Source: Bacillota bacterium
GTDB lineage: Bacteria > Bacillota > Sulfobacillia > Sulfobacillales > Sulfobacillaceae
DNA: 58,755 nt
Direction: 5' to 3'
NCBI GenBank assembly: GCA_021797515.1
Contig: JAJZZP010000111.1
Span: 1 to 58,755 of the forward strand
Position 1 is the first letter of the stretch. Each line of letters begins with the position of its first letter. Of the stretch, positions 44,881 to 54,003 are shown one piece after another. Under the pieces are notes generated by a model. The model saw only the letters and a list, made by a program, of their open reading frames with translations. It searched no databases and was not told the DNA's origin. The position numbers and the translations under genes are program-made.

Positions 44881-46134
44881 ATGCAGAGTCGCGAACGTGT
44901 CTTAAAGTATCACGAAGAGCGTCGCGGCACGATTCAGGTGGTTAGCAACGTCTCTGTAGGCAACCCAGGCGCCTTATCGCTAGCGTATGCACCACGGGTT
45001 GCCGAACCATGTGTGGGGATTGGAAATGATCCCAACTTGGTGAACCGTTACATCAATCGAGCCAATACGGTCGCGATTGTAACTGACGGCACAGCAGTTC
45101 TTGGTCTCGGAGACATTGCTCCTATAGCAGTCAATGCCATTCTGTTCGAAATATTCGGTGGTGTAGATGCGTTTCCTATCTGGTTGGATATCAAAGATCT
45201 CGACAAGATGGCAGAAACAGTGAGGCTGTTGCAGCCGTCGTTTGGCGGAGTTAACTTAGAGGATGTAACGGTTGCGCACGCCTTCGGGATCGAGGAAAGT
45301 CTGCGTCGGATCCTGTTGGTTCCCGTGTTTAACGATGATCAGCACGGCACCGCGGTGGTGATTGGTGTTGCACTCACCAATGCACTGCGGATCACCGGAA
45401 GAAAGATTCACGAGGTGCGAATCGTTTTCAACGGTGCGGGGACTGCGGTGATTTCTGTAGCCCAGCATCTTTTGGCCGTTGGGGGACAAGACATTGGTTT
45501 AGTGGACCGTCGAGGGCTTATCTATCAGAGGCGCGTCGGAATCTCTAGTCCGTTTAAAGGTTCCATTGCTCAGGTTAGCAATTGGGAGCGCCGGGTCGGG
45601 GACCTGGAACAGGCACTCTTAGGGGGCGGTGTATTTATTGAACTATCAGCCGCCGATGCCTTGACCCTGAACATGATGAAAGGGATGAATCCTCAATCCA
45701 TTGTGTTTGCTTTAGCTAAGTCGGTTTCTGAAAGTTGGTCGGTACTAGCTCTGGAGGCTGGGGCTCAGGTAGCGGGGACGGGTCGCTGTAACGTTTCCAG
45801 TCCAATTCATAACGTTCTCGGATTCCCAGGGATTTTCCGCAGGGCCTTGGACGCGGGGGAACGCGAGATTAACTTGCAAATGCGGCTGGCTGCTTTCCAA
45901 GCATCGGCGCCCCTGATCTCCGAGTCGGAGATGAGAGATGATTACATTATCCCCCAACCTATGGATCGCCCTGCGGCACCGGAGGTAGCGGCTCTAGCCG
46001 CGTTGGAGCCCGGAGGTGCCACACGGAATATCTCTGCTAAGTGGGATATTGCTTACTGTCGCCACTTGGTTAATGAGGTTTTGGGTATGAACGAAAGATT
46101 CTCGAAGAGGAGGATGGCGTTTGAAGCAGTATGA
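44881..46134 (+). CDS. malic-enzyme-like protein with lost catalytic residues (possible pseudoenzyme)
   Basis: The 417-aa protein aligns with NAD(P)-malic enzymes throughout: LSLAYAPRVAEP with the Tyr at 36, VTDGTAVLGLGDI, FGGVNLEDV, NDDQHGTAVV and NVLGFPGIFRRALDA. However, about six residues are deleted after GDIAPIAV, removing the P.(M)EGK segment with the catalytic Lys (an Asn is near that place). FALANP is FALAKS (Lys at 280), and the dinucleotide motif reads GAGTAV instead of GAGAAG. The frame is intact, has GGGAGGA upstream, and overlaps sucC by 14 bp, so it is expressed. It may be regulatory, scaffold-like or decaying. Confidence 0.8.
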   Translation: MQSRERVLKYHEERRGTIQVVSNVSVGNPGALSLAYAPRVAEPCVGIGNDPNLVNRYINRANTVAIVTDGTAVLGLGDIAPIAVNAILFEIFGGVDAFPIWLDIKDLDKMAETVRLLQPSFGGVNLEDVTVAHAFGIEESLRRILLVPVFNDDQHGTAVVIGVALTNALRITGRKIHEVRIVFNGAGTAVISVAQHLLAVGGQDIGLVDRRGLIYQRRVGISSPFKGSIAQVSNWERRVGDLEQALLGGGVFIELSAADALTLNMMKGMNPQSIVFALAKSVSESWSVLALEAGAQVAGTGRCNVSSPIHNVLGFPGIFRRALDAGEREINLQMRLAAFQASAPLISESEMRDDYIIPQPMDRPAAPEVAALAALEPGGATRNISAKWDIAYCRHLVNEVLGMNERFSKRRMAFEAV

Positions 46135-47233
46135 GTATTTAGCAAAACAAACGTTGGGGAGTTACGGGATTCCCATTCCGCCGGGTAAGGTGGTTGACAA
46201 CCCCGAGCAAGCCCGCAAGGCAGTTGAGGAAATTGGGCCAGCAGCGCTTAAGGCGCAAGTGCTAGTAGGAGGGCGCGGCAAAGCAGGAGGAATTCGATTT
46301 GCCTCGACCCCTAGCGAAGCGGCTCAACTCACCCAACAAATGATTGGGATGGATCTTAAGGGGTACACGGTGGAGCGATTATACGCGGAAGCCAAACTGG
46401 ATATTGATCAAGAACTCTACATTTCCGTCACTACTGACCGGAACACTAAAGAGCCACTGGTGATGGCTTCCCGCGCCGGGGGCATAGAGATTGAGGATGT
46501 GTCCGACGACCAAATTGTGCGCCGTTATGTCGACCCTCGAGTCGGCGTGGAGCCCTACTTCGGTCGCGAAATGGCCTCCGCACTCGGTTTGAACGGTACT
46601 ATCTTTAAAGAATTTGCTGACTTAGTAGTGAAATTGTATCGGATTTATCAGGAAAAGGACGCGGAACTAGTAGAAATTAATCCACTAACCGTGGTTCATG
46701 GCCATTTGGTGGCAGCAGATGCGCGCCTTAACATTGATGATAGCGCGTTGTTCCGTCATCCGGAGGTGCAGCGAATTGAGGAAGGTTCTGAATTGGAGCG
46801 CAAGGTCCACGAGATTGGGTTGGCGTATGTCGAGTTGGACGGTGACATTGCTGTAATGGCCAATGGAGCCGGGATGGCTATGGCAACATTGGATGCCATC
46901 CAATATTTTGGCGGAAGGCCAGCAAATTTTTTGGACGCTGGGGGCGGTGCCTCGGTGGAACCCACGGCGCAAGCCTTAGGGGTGTTGGTATCGATGCACC
47001 CCAAGGTTATTTTTGTCAATATTTTTGGGGGAATTACCCGATGCGATGATGTGGCGCGAGCCATTTTGCAAGTAAAGCAAACGGTAGGGATCCCCGTGCC
47101 TTTGGTGGTCCGTTTGGTTGGTACCAACGAGACCGAAGGGGTAAAATTGTTGGCTGACGCAGGAATCGCCGCCTATTCGGAAATGGCGGAGGCTGCCGAA
47201 CAGGCAGTGAAATTGGCGGGGGAGGGACGTTAA
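46121..47233 (+). CDS. sucC: succinate-CoA ligase, beta subunit
   Basis: This 370-aa ATP-grasp subunit begins with [20 protein letters not shown] and has [15 protein letters not shown] for nucleotide binding, LVEINPL, and the C-terminal ligase domain with [13 protein letters not shown]. With SucD it converts succinyl-CoA to succinate while making ATP or GTP. The start is a TTG with GAGGAGG upstream; it overlaps the malic-like gene by 14 bp, so translation is likely coupled. It is slightly shorter than the E. coli subunit (388). Confidence 0.94.
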   Translation: MKQYEYLAKQTLGSYGIPIPPGKVVDNPEQARKAVEEIGPAALKAQVLVGGRGKAGGIRFASTPSEAAQLTQQMIGMDLKGYTVERLYAEAKLDIDQELYISVTTDRNTKEPLVMASRAGGIEIEDVSDDQIVRRYVDPRVGVEPYFGREMASALGLNGTIFKEFADLVVKLYRIYQEKDAELVEINPLTVVHGHLVAADARLNIDDSALFRHPEVQRIEEGSELERKVHEIGLAYVELDGDIAVMANGAGMAMATLDAIQYFGGRPANFLDAGGGASVEPTAQALGVLVSMHPKVIFVNIFGGITRCDDVARAILQVKQTVGIPVPLVVRLVGTNETEGVKLLADAGIAAYSEMAEAAEQAVKLAGEGR

Positions 47234-47234
47234 C

Positions 47235-48104
47235 ATGGCCATTTTGTTGACAAGCCAATCCCGTGTCATCGTACAGGGGATGACAGGTAATCAGGGGCGT
47301 TTTCATAGCGGACAAATGGTAGCTTACGGGACCCATGTTGTTGGAGGGGTATCGCCGGGCAAGGGCGGACAGACTGTGGATGGGGTGCCGGTTTTTGACA
47401 CGGTGCGCGAAGCAGTCGCGTTGACGCAGGCAGACGCTTCGATTGTATTTGTGCCTGCTCCATTTGCCAAAGACGCAGCGTTTGAGGCTATGGAGAATGG
47501 GATCCGATTGCTGGTGATGATTCCAGAGCATATCCCCGTTCAAGACGCCATTGCCATCGTCACCCGAGCTCGTGACCTTGGGGCGGTGGTAATTGGGCCG
47601 AACACTTTTGGGATAATTTCTCCCGGTCAGAATACCAAAATGGGAATTATGCCGAATCACATATATAAACCGGGACCGGTAGGAGTGGTCGCCCGTTCCG
47701 GTACCTTAAGCTACGAGATTGCTTTCAGCCTTACCAATGCGGGATTGGGACAAACGACCGTGGTAGGTATGGGGGGCGACCCTGTTGTAGGGCAGACTTT
47801 TGTTTCTGTGCTCGAAGAATTTAAGACGGACCGCGACACCCAGGCCATTGTTATGGTGGGAGAGATTGGCGGTAGTGCGGAAGAGGAGGCGGCAGAACAC
47901 ATTAAGTCATTAGGCAAACCGGTGGTTGCTTATTTGGCAGGACGAGCGGCACCTCCAGGAAAGCGCATGGGACACGCCGGAGCGATTATTGAACGAGGAC
48001 GGGGTACACTGGAAAGCAAAGAAAAAGCGCTTACCGCTGCCGGGGCACAGGTCGTAACGATGCCTTGGCAAGTGGCTGAAGCCGTTTCCAAGGTGCTGCG
48101 CTAG
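47235..48104 (+). CDS. sucD: succinate-CoA ligase, alpha subunit
   Basis: The 289-aa subunit has the CoA-binding N-terminus ([35 protein letters not shown]). [16 protein letters not shown] and [15 protein letters not shown] follow. The phosphorylated His lies in RMGHAGAII, followed by [10 protein letters not shown]. It starts one base after the sucC stop, with GGGGAGGG inside the end of sucC. It is the last gene of the TCA operon; a hairpin follows. Confidence 0.95.
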   Translation: MAILLTSQSRVIVQGMTGNQGRFHSGQMVAYGTHVVGGVSPGKGGQTVDGVPVFDTVREAVALTQADASIVFVPAPFAKDAAFEAMENGIRLLVMIPEHIPVQDAIAIVTRARDLGAVVIGPNTFGIISPGQNTKMGIMPNHIYKPGPVGVVARSGTLSYEIAFSLTNAGLGQTTVVGMGGDPVVGQTFVSVLEEFKTDRDTQAIVMVGEIGGSAEEEAAEHIKSLGKPVVAYLAGRAAPPGKRMGHAGAIIERGRGTLESKEKALTAAGAQVVTMPWQVAEAVSKVLR

Positions 48105-48141
48105 GGCAAATCAGCTTGGCCAAGACTATGCAGTTACAGAT

Positions 48142-48168
48142 CGGCACCGCCGGTTAATGGCGGTGCCG
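48142..48168. terminator. hairpin between sucD and the convergent HTH gene
   Basis: CGGCACCGCC (48142-48151) pairs with GGCGGTGCCG (48159-48168) across a seven-base loop. T-runs are weak on both sides (CCATTATA on the plus strand). It ends four bases before the stop of the opposing gene and probably serves both. Confidence 0.65.
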
Positions 48169-48171
48169 CCA

Positions 48172-48522
48172 TTATAAACGGCTGCGGTAGCCGGTAACTT
48201 TTTTTCGTATCAAGGCAACGATCTCCTCCCATTCTTGTGGTGGCAAAAGAGTCTGCGCCTCAAGCCACTCATCCCAAGACAAGCCATAGGGTCGCAAGGT
48301 TTCTTGCAGATGGGTAGGGCCGTAGCCAGCAAGTTGAAGCAAAAAGTCCGGATCGGCCCTAAGGGCTTGGGCCAGGCTAACAATTTGTTCACGGTTGGGT
48401 GCCGGACGTTCGCCTCGTTCGATCCTTGACAAATAGGATGCGCTAATGCCGGTAAGCCTGTGAATGTCATGAAGTGTGAGTGAAAGGTAGCGTCGGCGAT
48501 TTCTGATGTAATCTCCAAACAC
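48172..48522 (-). CDS. XRE-family HTH regulator
   Basis: The protein (about 116 aa from the chosen start) has a Cro/CI-type HTH: FGDYIRNRRRYLSLTLHDIH, then LTGISASYLSRIERGER, followed by a helical tail ending in ALIRKKVTGYRSRL. The GTG at 48522 was chosen for its position at the usual family start and the GGGGGGAT site six bases upstream. Starts at ATG 48564 or TTG 48609 are open but have no ribosome site. It is convergent with sucD and divergent from a second HTH gene, and may bind the palindromes in the shared upstream region. Confidence 0.8.
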   Translation of the reverse strand: MFGDYIRNRRRYLSLTLHDIHRLTGISASYLSRIERGERPAPNREQIVSLAQALRADPDFLLQLAGYGPTHLQETLRPYGLSWDEWLEAQTLLPPQEWEEIVALIRKKVTGYRSRL

Positions 48523-48694
48523 GCCGATCCCCCCCGACAAATCCGAATGCGTTCTCTTCGCCATGGTATCGAAGATATTGCCTGGAGGCAATAGACGGTC
48601 TGACAACAATCGTCACTTTATAGCAGAGGATTTGTAAAAATATGTACAGCGCAGCCTTGAAAGAAAATTCTCCGGTCTTGTCCACAAATTGTAA

Positions 48695-48742
48695 TTTGCC
48701 AAGCTGGCAATAAATACGATATTATTTTGCCAAACCGGCAAA
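48695..48742 (+). promoter_or_regulatory. promoter with two palindromic operators
   Basis: Two related palindromes, TTTGCCAAGCTGGCAA (48695-48710) and TTTGCCAAACCGGCAAA (48726-48742), start 31 bp apart, about three helical turns. Between and over them lies a promoter: TTGCCA (48696-48701), 18 bp, TATTAT (48720-48725). The first palindrome covers the -35 box and the second covers the start point, so a bound dimer pair would block transcription. Autoregulation by the small HTH protein just downstream, or control by the divergent one, is likely. Confidence 0.75.
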
Positions 48743-48757
48743 GAGGGAATGAATGCA

Positions 48758-48985
48758 ATGCCCATATTGAGAGTCAATGTTCCGGGAGTACGGCAGTTTA
48801 TGGAGGACAAGGGATGGTCTGAACGTGAATTGGCTATGCATATGGACCTCGCCTATTCTTACGTGAATCGCATTTTGGGGGAAAAGCGACAGCCCGGTGC
48901 CAAATTTGTGGCTGGAGCCCTGAGTCTTGGAATGCGGATAGAGGATACGTTTATTATCGAGGATACACCAGCGAAATCGCAATAG
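48758..48985 (+). CDS. small Cro/CI-type HTH protein, 75 aa
   Basis: It is a single HTH domain: VRQFMEDKGWSERELAMHMD, then LAYSYVNRILGEKRQPGAKF and a short tail with LGMRIEDTFIIED. Such proteins dimerise and repress. The ATG at 48758 is preferred over one at 48749 because AGAGGG is then properly spaced. It lies directly behind two palindromes that overlap its promoter. A terminator follows, so it is monocistronic and independent of hemA. Confidence 0.85.
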   Translation: MPILRVNVPGVRQFMEDKGWSERELAMHMDLAYSYVNRILGEKRQPGAKFVAGALSLGMRIEDTFIIEDTPAKSQ

Positions 48986-49010
48986 GGTAATATTACAATT
49001 TTGGGCGCAG

Positions 49011-49045
49011 TCAAACCCTTGCTAACAAGGGTTTGAATTTGTTTT
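49011..49045 (+). terminator. rho-independent terminator before the hem cluster
   Basis: TCAAACCCTTG (49011-49021), a four-base loop, CAAGGGTTTGA (49026-49036), then ATTTGTTTT. It isolates the small HTH gene from hemA. Confidence 0.88.
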
Positions 49046-49051
49046 AATGAG

Positions 49052-49079
49052 GTTAAGCGAGCAACTGTGCTGATAAAAT
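49052..49079 (+). promoter_or_regulatory. candidate extended -10 promoter of the hem cluster
   Basis: GTTAAG (49052-49057), a 16-bp spacer and TAAAAT (49074-49079), with TG one base before the -10 box. Transcription would start near 49086, about 30 bp before hemA. Confidence 0.5.
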
Positions 49080-49118
49080 TTATGTTTCTGGCACAGGCTA
49101 GAAATCGAGGTGAGGGCG

Positions 49119-50429
49119 GTGCAGATCCAAGTTGTTGGGTTGAATCACCAGACGGCCCCTCTAGACGTGCGTGAACGGGTTAGCTTGACGCCTGACCAAG
49201 TTAGAAAAGCTTTCGAGCAATATGGAGAGGTGCCAGAATTGGCGGGCGTGACGATTGTCTCCACGTGTAATCGTACGGAGTTTTATGTCGCGGGGTCCAT
49301 CACCCTAGGAGAAATTCTTGCATGGTGGGAGTTGCTCGTCGGTATCGATCGTGGGGATTTTGTCGATTACCTTTACTGGTATCAGGGTCAAGAGGCGTAC
49401 CACCATCTATTTCGCGTGGCGGCTGGCCTTGATTCCATGGTGCTTGGTGAAACACAAATTTTAGGTCAGGTGAAAGATGCGTATCGACTGGCGGACGCCT
49501 ACAAGGCCGTCGGTCCTTTGCATCGTTTGTTTCATTATGCATTAAGGGCGGGAAAACGGGCTCATTCCGAAACCGGCATTTCTCACAATGCATTGTCCAT
49601 GGGACACGCCGTGGTGGAACTGGCGAAAAAGGTCTTTGGGGACCTCGCACCCCTCACTGCGTTGCTGGTGGGTAGTGGCGAGATGGGCACTCTGGTGGGG
49701 CGCCACTTGGTAGCCAATGGCGTAGCGCATATTGTGGTGGCAAACCGAACCCGTGCCAACGCGGATAAACTAGCTCGAGAACTAAAGGCCACCGCGGTTG
49801 ACTTTGGCATGTTGGAAGAGACTATGCGACAAGCAGATATCATTGTTACTGCCACTAGTGCTTCGCGCCCCGTGATTACTCAGGCAATGGCCCGGCGGGC
49901 GTTTAAGGGTCAAACCCAACGACTGCGCTTCTTATTTGACTTGGCGGTTCCCCGTGATGTAGAACCTCAAGTGGCTAAGTTAGGATCCGGAATATTTTTG
50001 TACGATGTGGATGATCTCAAAGGTATCGTCGAGGCGAATCGCTTACAGCGGCAGAAAGAGGCGATTAAAGTCGAACGGATAATTCGGGAGGAACAAGCAA
50101 TTTTTGAAGAGGAGTTAGGTGCCGCTAACGTAGGATCAGTCATCCGCTCTCTGCGAGATAAGGCGGAGAAGATTCGCAAGGCAGAGCTCGGGAAAGCCTT
50201 GAATCGATTACCTGATTTAACCGATCGCGAACGCGCTGTGGTTGAAGATGCAACGCGCTTGATGATTAACAAATTGTTAAATGACGCTATGGTCAGTATT
50301 CGCAGTTGGGGCAATGATGACGACAAGGCCGTATATATCGCGGCGGTGCGCGACTTGTTCCATTTGACAGACGATTCGCCTGATTCGGTGCAACGTACCC
50401 AGGCAGGAGAAGTTGCAACGGAAGGATAA
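49119..50429 (+). CDS. hemA: glutamyl-tRNA reductase
   Basis: The 436-aa enzyme reduces glutamyl-tRNA(Glu) to glutamate-1-semialdehyde, the first committed step of heme synthesis by the C5 route. It has VVGLNHQTAPLDVRERVS, the catalytic Cys at 50 in VSTCNRTEFY, and FRVAAGLDSMVLGETQILGQ. The NADPH domain (LLVGSGEMGTLVGRHL) and a C-terminal dimerisation helix follow. The GTG at 49119 fits the family start and the GAGGTGAGG site; a GTG at 49110 is also open. It heads a plus-strand cluster running to etfA. Confidence 0.95.
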   Translation: MQIQVVGLNHQTAPLDVRERVSLTPDQVRKAFEQYGEVPELAGVTIVSTCNRTEFYVAGSITLGEILAWWELLVGIDRGDFVDYLYWYQGQEAYHHLFRVAAGLDSMVLGETQILGQVKDAYRLADAYKAVGPLHRLFHYALRAGKRAHSETGISHNALSMGHAVVELAKKVFGDLAPLTALLVGSGEMGTLVGRHLVANGVAHIVVANRTRANADKLARELKATAVDFGMLEETMRQADIIVTATSASRPVITQAMARRAFKGQTQRLRFLFDLAVPRDVEPQVAKLGSGIFLYDVDDLKGIVEANRLQRQKEAIKVERIIREEQAIFEEELGAANVGSVIRSLRDKAEKIRKAELGKALNRLPDLTDRERAVVEDATRLMINKLLNDAMVSIRSWGNDDDKAVYIAAVRDLFHLTDDSPDSVQRTQAGEVATEG

Positions 50430-50444
50430 CAACCGGAGGCAGTC

Positions 50445-51251
50445 TTGAATCTATTTCTTTCCGCAGTGACCTTTATGGGCTACCTAGGGGCTTCCGTGCT
50501 GTATGTAGGGGCCCTTTATGAAGGTCGGCGAGAACGTTGGGGTCGTTATGGCGTCGTAGCCGGGTGGGCGGCACAGACCATCTTTTTAACAAAAGACGCG
50601 ATCACCACTCACGGGTTGCCAGCGGCAACCCTTTATGATTGGATGTCGTTTTTTGTCTGGGTTATGATTTCCCTATTGTTAGTGATCCAAATTCGTCGTA
50701 GTTATACCCATATCGGAAGTTTTTTAGTGCCCATTGTGTTTTTGCTTTGGTTAATGAGCCAGTTTTTGGCTCATCATAGTCAAGGAACGGCGGTTTCGGT
50801 CGCTGGTGCTTGGCTAGGGCTGCATATTGTGCTGGCGACTGCGAGCTATGCCACATTTTTATTAGCCGCGGTCTTTGGCATTATGTACACGGAAAAAGAA
50901 CGGGAACTCAAAAACAAAAAAGTGCGACTTTTTTATTATCAATTGCCTCCATTGGAGGAAATGGATGAAGTTGGATCGCATCTTGTGATGCTGGGAGTTC
51001 CCTTACTGGCTGTGGCGCTTTTCATTGGGGGCTATGCGGCTACATCGGTGTGGGGGGATCACTGGACCTGGACAGCTAAGGAGATTTGGTCTCTAATTAT
51101 TTGGCTCGTGTATGCAGGCTACTTAGCCTTGCGTTGGGTGGCCGGATGGCGCGGTCACCGGGCGGCAGTTTACGTTATGGTTGCGTTTCTTCTGGTCATT
51201 ATCAACTTTTGGGGAATCAACTCGTTGTTTCCCGGCGCAGGATATTTTTAG
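50445..51251 (+). CDS. hemX: HemX / CcsA-like cytochrome c assembly protein
   Basis: The 268-aa membrane protein has about eight segments and the tryptophan-rich heme-handling motif WGDHWTWTAKEIWSLIIW in a loop near the C-terminus, as in CcsA, ResC and HemX. Its place between hemA and hemC matches Bacillus hemX, thought to tune HemA levels or handle heme. The TTG at 50445 is preceded by CGGAGG. It starts 15 bp after hemA. Confidence 0.88.
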   Translation: MNLFLSAVTFMGYLGASVLYVGALYEGRRERWGRYGVVAGWAAQTIFLTKDAITTHGLPAATLYDWMSFFVWVMISLLLVIQIRRSYTHIGSFLVPIVFLLWLMSQFLAHHSQGTAVSVAGAWLGLHIVLATASYATFLLAAVFGIMYTEKERELKNKKVRLFYYQLPPLEEMDEVGSHLVMLGVPLLAVALFIGGYAATSVWGDHWTWTAKEIWSLIIWLVYAGYLALRWVAGWRGHRAAVYVMVAFLLVIINFWGINSLFPGAGYF

Positions 51252-51276
51252 ATACCATGACAAGGAGGCAGAGACG

Positions 51277-52179
51277 ATGCTCAGGATAGGGACACGCTCC
51301 AGCGCTTTGGCTGCGGCTCAAGCCGAAGCGGTCAGACAAGCGTTGCTGAGCCACGGAATTGAATCGGAACTTGCGACCTTTGTCACCAAGGGCGATCAGA
51401 TTCTCGATCGGGCATTGGACAAAATTGGTGACAAGGGACTATTTACTACAGAATTGGAGATGGCGCTGCTTAAACACGACATTGACATTGCGGTTCATTC
51501 CTTGAAAGATCTTCCGACACAATTGGCGGTCGGACTTACAGTAGCGGCTTACACACTGCCTGAAGATGCCCGTGATGCACTGATTGCCGAGGCAGGGACG
51601 ACATTAACTAGCTTGCCCGCTGGCGCCATTGTGGGCACATCTAGCCTCAGGCGGGCCGCGTTTCTCCGCCAACAACGTCCTGATATTCAAGTGGTTCCGG
51701 TTCGCGGCAATTTGCAGACTCGGATAGACAAATGGAGAAATCAAGGGTGGGCAGGATTAATTCTGGCAGCGGCTGGGGTACACCGCCTCCAATGGCATTC
51801 ACTGATTGCAGAATACCTGGATCCAGAAATTATTGTTCCGGCACCAGGGCAAGGGGTATTGGTTGTGGAAATGGCCCAAGACCATCAAGAGTTGACAACC
51901 ATCCTTAATCTCTTGAATGATCCAGAAATTGCTCCTCGAGTGGTAGCGGAACGTCAAGTCCTGGCGACATTGGCTGGCGGCTGCCAGATACCGTTGGGAT
52001 CCTATGCAACCCTATCTCATGGAAAAATATTTCTTACTGCCAAAGTGGCTTCTCGGGATGGACAAATCATTATGACGGCTTCCGGGGAAGATGCAGTGGC
52101 TAATGCAGCAACTTTAGGTCATCAGGTAGGTGAAGAATTACTAAGGAAGGGTGCTCATGAGCTCATTGTCGCCGATTAG
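51277..52179 (+). CDS. hemC: porphobilinogen deaminase (hydroxymethylbilane synthase)
   Basis: This 300-aa enzyme condenses four porphobilinogens. It shows RIGTRSSALAAAQAEAVRQAL, HSLKDLP with the catalytic Asp near 78, GTSSLRRAAFLRQQRP, VRGNLQTRIDK, and the dipyrromethane-binding Cys at 236 in LAGGCQIPLG. AAGGAGG lies upstream of the ATG. It follows hemX by 25 bp and overlaps hemD by 23 bp. Confidence 0.95.
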   Translation: MLRIGTRSSALAAAQAEAVRQALLSHGIESELATFVTKGDQILDRALDKIGDKGLFTTELEMALLKHDIDIAVHSLKDLPTQLAVGLTVAAYTLPEDARDALIAEAGTTLTSLPAGAIVGTSSLRRAAFLRQQRPDIQVVPVRGNLQTRIDKWRNQGWAGLILAAAGVHRLQWHSLIAEYLDPEIIVPAPGQGVLVVEMAQDHQELTTILNLLNDPEIAPRVVAERQVLATLAGGCQIPLGSYATLSHGKIFLTAKVASRDGQIIMTASGEDAVANAATLGHQVGEELLRKGAHELIVAD

Positions 52180-52951
52180 TACCGGAGACCTCAGTGGCCG
52201 CCATTTGCTATGGCTTAGAGATTCGGGGCCGATACGTCGGGCCGCCGAACGGTGTCGGAATTTGGGTGCCATGGCAACGATTGCCCCGGTTAGCGAGATC
52301 GCTGACCCTTCAGACTTTGCTCCGCTGGATCGAGCACTATCCCATTTAGACCACTATGATTGGCTGATGATAACTAGTCAGGAAGGTGTTGCTCGATTGC
52401 TTTCTCGGCTGGCAACCATCCGGCGGGGTCTGCCCCCACGGATAAAAATTGCCGCGATTGGGGGCAAGACGGCGGATGCGTTACGGGAGCATGGGATCCC
52501 GGTCAATGTGGTGCCGAGACAGTTGAACCAAGAGGGGCTGATCCAAGCCTTGGAGGCAATTCATGGGTGGCAAGGCACGCATGTGCTCTTGCCGCTGGCG
52601 GAACGGGCCCGTTCGCAGCTGGCTGAATTTTTAGAGGCTCAGGGAGCTTTGGTTGATCGAGTCGTGTTATACCGGTCACGAGTGGTTTCTTTGCCGGATT
52701 CCGTTTTGCAAAAATTTGCCTCGGGAAATTTCGATGCCATCTTTTACACTGCCCCTTCTAGCGCAGAGTTTCTGTTTCATCAGTTGGATCGGCGCCAACA
52801 GCGTATCGTGCAAGAGACTTGGGCCATTAGTATCGGTCCCACAACGTCTGCAATGTTGAAGAAGTTAGGTATCGGCCAGATTGCGGAAACTTCTATCCCT
52901 TCAATCTTTGACATGGTGGACCAGGCTATCCTAGCACTGGGTCCGTGTTAA
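52157..52951 (+). CDS. hemD: uroporphyrinogen-III synthase
   Basis: The 264-aa protein has the two-domain HemD layout with characteristic loose conservation: WLMITSQEGVARLLSRL, IAAIGGKTADALREHGIPV, LLPLAERARSQLAEFLEAQG, and FTAPSSAEFL as IFYTAPSSAEFL. It closes hydroxymethylbilane to the type III isomer. The ATG at 52157 has AAGGAAGG upstream; a GTG at 52151 is possible. Overlap with hemC suggests coupling. Confidence 0.9.
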   Translation: MSSLSPISTGDLSGRHLLWLRDSGPIRRAAERCRNLGAMATIAPVSEIADPSDFAPLDRALSHLDHYDWLMITSQEGVARLLSRLATIRRGLPPRIKIAAIGGKTADALREHGIPVNVVPRQLNQEGLIQALEAIHGWQGTHVLLPLAERARSQLAEFLEAQGALVDRVVLYRSRVVSLPDSVLQKFASGNFDAIFYTAPSSAEFLFHQLDRRQQRIVQETWAISIGPTTSAMLKKLGIGQIAETSIPSIFDMVDQAILALGPC

Positions 52952-52977
52952 GATATAGTAGAAAGGATGAAACAACA

Positions 52978-53958
52978 ATGTACCTGATACAACGCCCACG
53001 ACGATTGCGAACTACACCTAATTTACGCGCCATGGTGCGCGAAACCACGATTTCCGTGGATCAGCTGATTTACCCGGTGTTTGTTAAACCGGGGACTAAT
53101 CGTCAAGATCCGGTTCATTCCATGCCCGGAATATTTCAATGGTCTGTAGATCGCTTGGTTGAACATCTCACAGAGGTGTATGCCAAAGGAGTCAAAGCGT
53201 TTTTGCTATTTGGCATTCCGAGCCATAAGGACGATGTGGGTAGCGAGGCCTACGACGAAAATGGAATTGTTCAACGAGCGTTGCGGCAACTTCGCACGGC
53301 TTTGCCCGAAAGTATTTTGATTGCTGACTTATGCTTCTGCGAATATACGAGTCATGGTCATTGTGGTCTTCTTACCTCTGAGGGAGTGGTTGACAACGAT
53401 CCGACCGTGGAGTTGCTGGCTCGTACTGCAGTAATACAAGCGCGGGCCGGAGCGTCTATCGTTGCCCCATCCGACATGATGGACGGCAGGGTGGGAGAGA
53501 TTCGCAAGGGCCTGGATAGAGCAGGATTTTCCGATATCAGTGTGATGTCGTACGCCGCGAAATATGCCTCGGCGTTTTATGGGCCATTTCGCGAAGCGGC
53601 GGAAAATGCACCGGCCTTTGGGGACCGACGTAGTTATCAGATGGATGTGGGCAATCGGCGAGAGGCTCTGCGCGAAGTTCTGTTGGACCTAGACGAGGGG
53701 GCGGACATTGTTATTGTCAAGCCGGCACTCCCCTATCTGGATGTTTTGAGCGATGTCAAACATCAAGTGTTAGTACCCATTGCCGCTTATCAGGTTTCGG
53801 GGGAATACGCTATGATAAAAGCTGCGGGCTTGAATGGCTGGATCGATGAGAGACGAGTGATTGAAGAGTCGGTACTGTCGATTCGCCGTGCCGGAGCCGA
53901 TATGATAATTACTTACTTTGCTCCAGAACTCGCGTCTTGGCTAAATTCTGACCATTAA
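52978..53958 (+). CDS. hemB: delta-aminolevulinic acid dehydratase
   Basis: The 326-aa enzyme makes porphobilinogen. Zinc-site cysteines lie in CFCEYTSHGHCG (C119, C121, C129), showing a Zn-dependent form. Schiff-base lysines lie in MSYAAKYASAFYGPF and IVKPALPYLD. VAPSDMMDGRVG and YQVSGEYAMIKAA are also present. AAAGG precedes the ATG by about 11 bases. It completes the hemA-X-C-D-B set; hemL does not follow here. Confidence 0.95.
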   Translation: MYLIQRPRRLRTTPNLRAMVRETTISVDQLIYPVFVKPGTNRQDPVHSMPGIFQWSVDRLVEHLTEVYAKGVKAFLLFGIPSHKDDVGSEAYDENGIVQRALRQLRTALPESILIADLCFCEYTSHGHCGLLTSEGVVDNDPTVELLARTAVIQARAGASIVAPSDMMDGRVGEIRKGLDRAGFSDISVMSYAAKYASAFYGPFREAAENAPAFGDRRSYQMDVGNRREALREVLLDLDEGADIVIVKPALPYLDVLSDVKHQVLVPIAAYQVSGEYAMIKAAGLNGWIDERRVIEESVLSIRRAGADMIITYFAPELASWLNSDH

Positions 53959-54003
53959 CGGGAATCTATCCACACTAAGACGTTATGGGAAGGGGAGGGG
54001 CTT

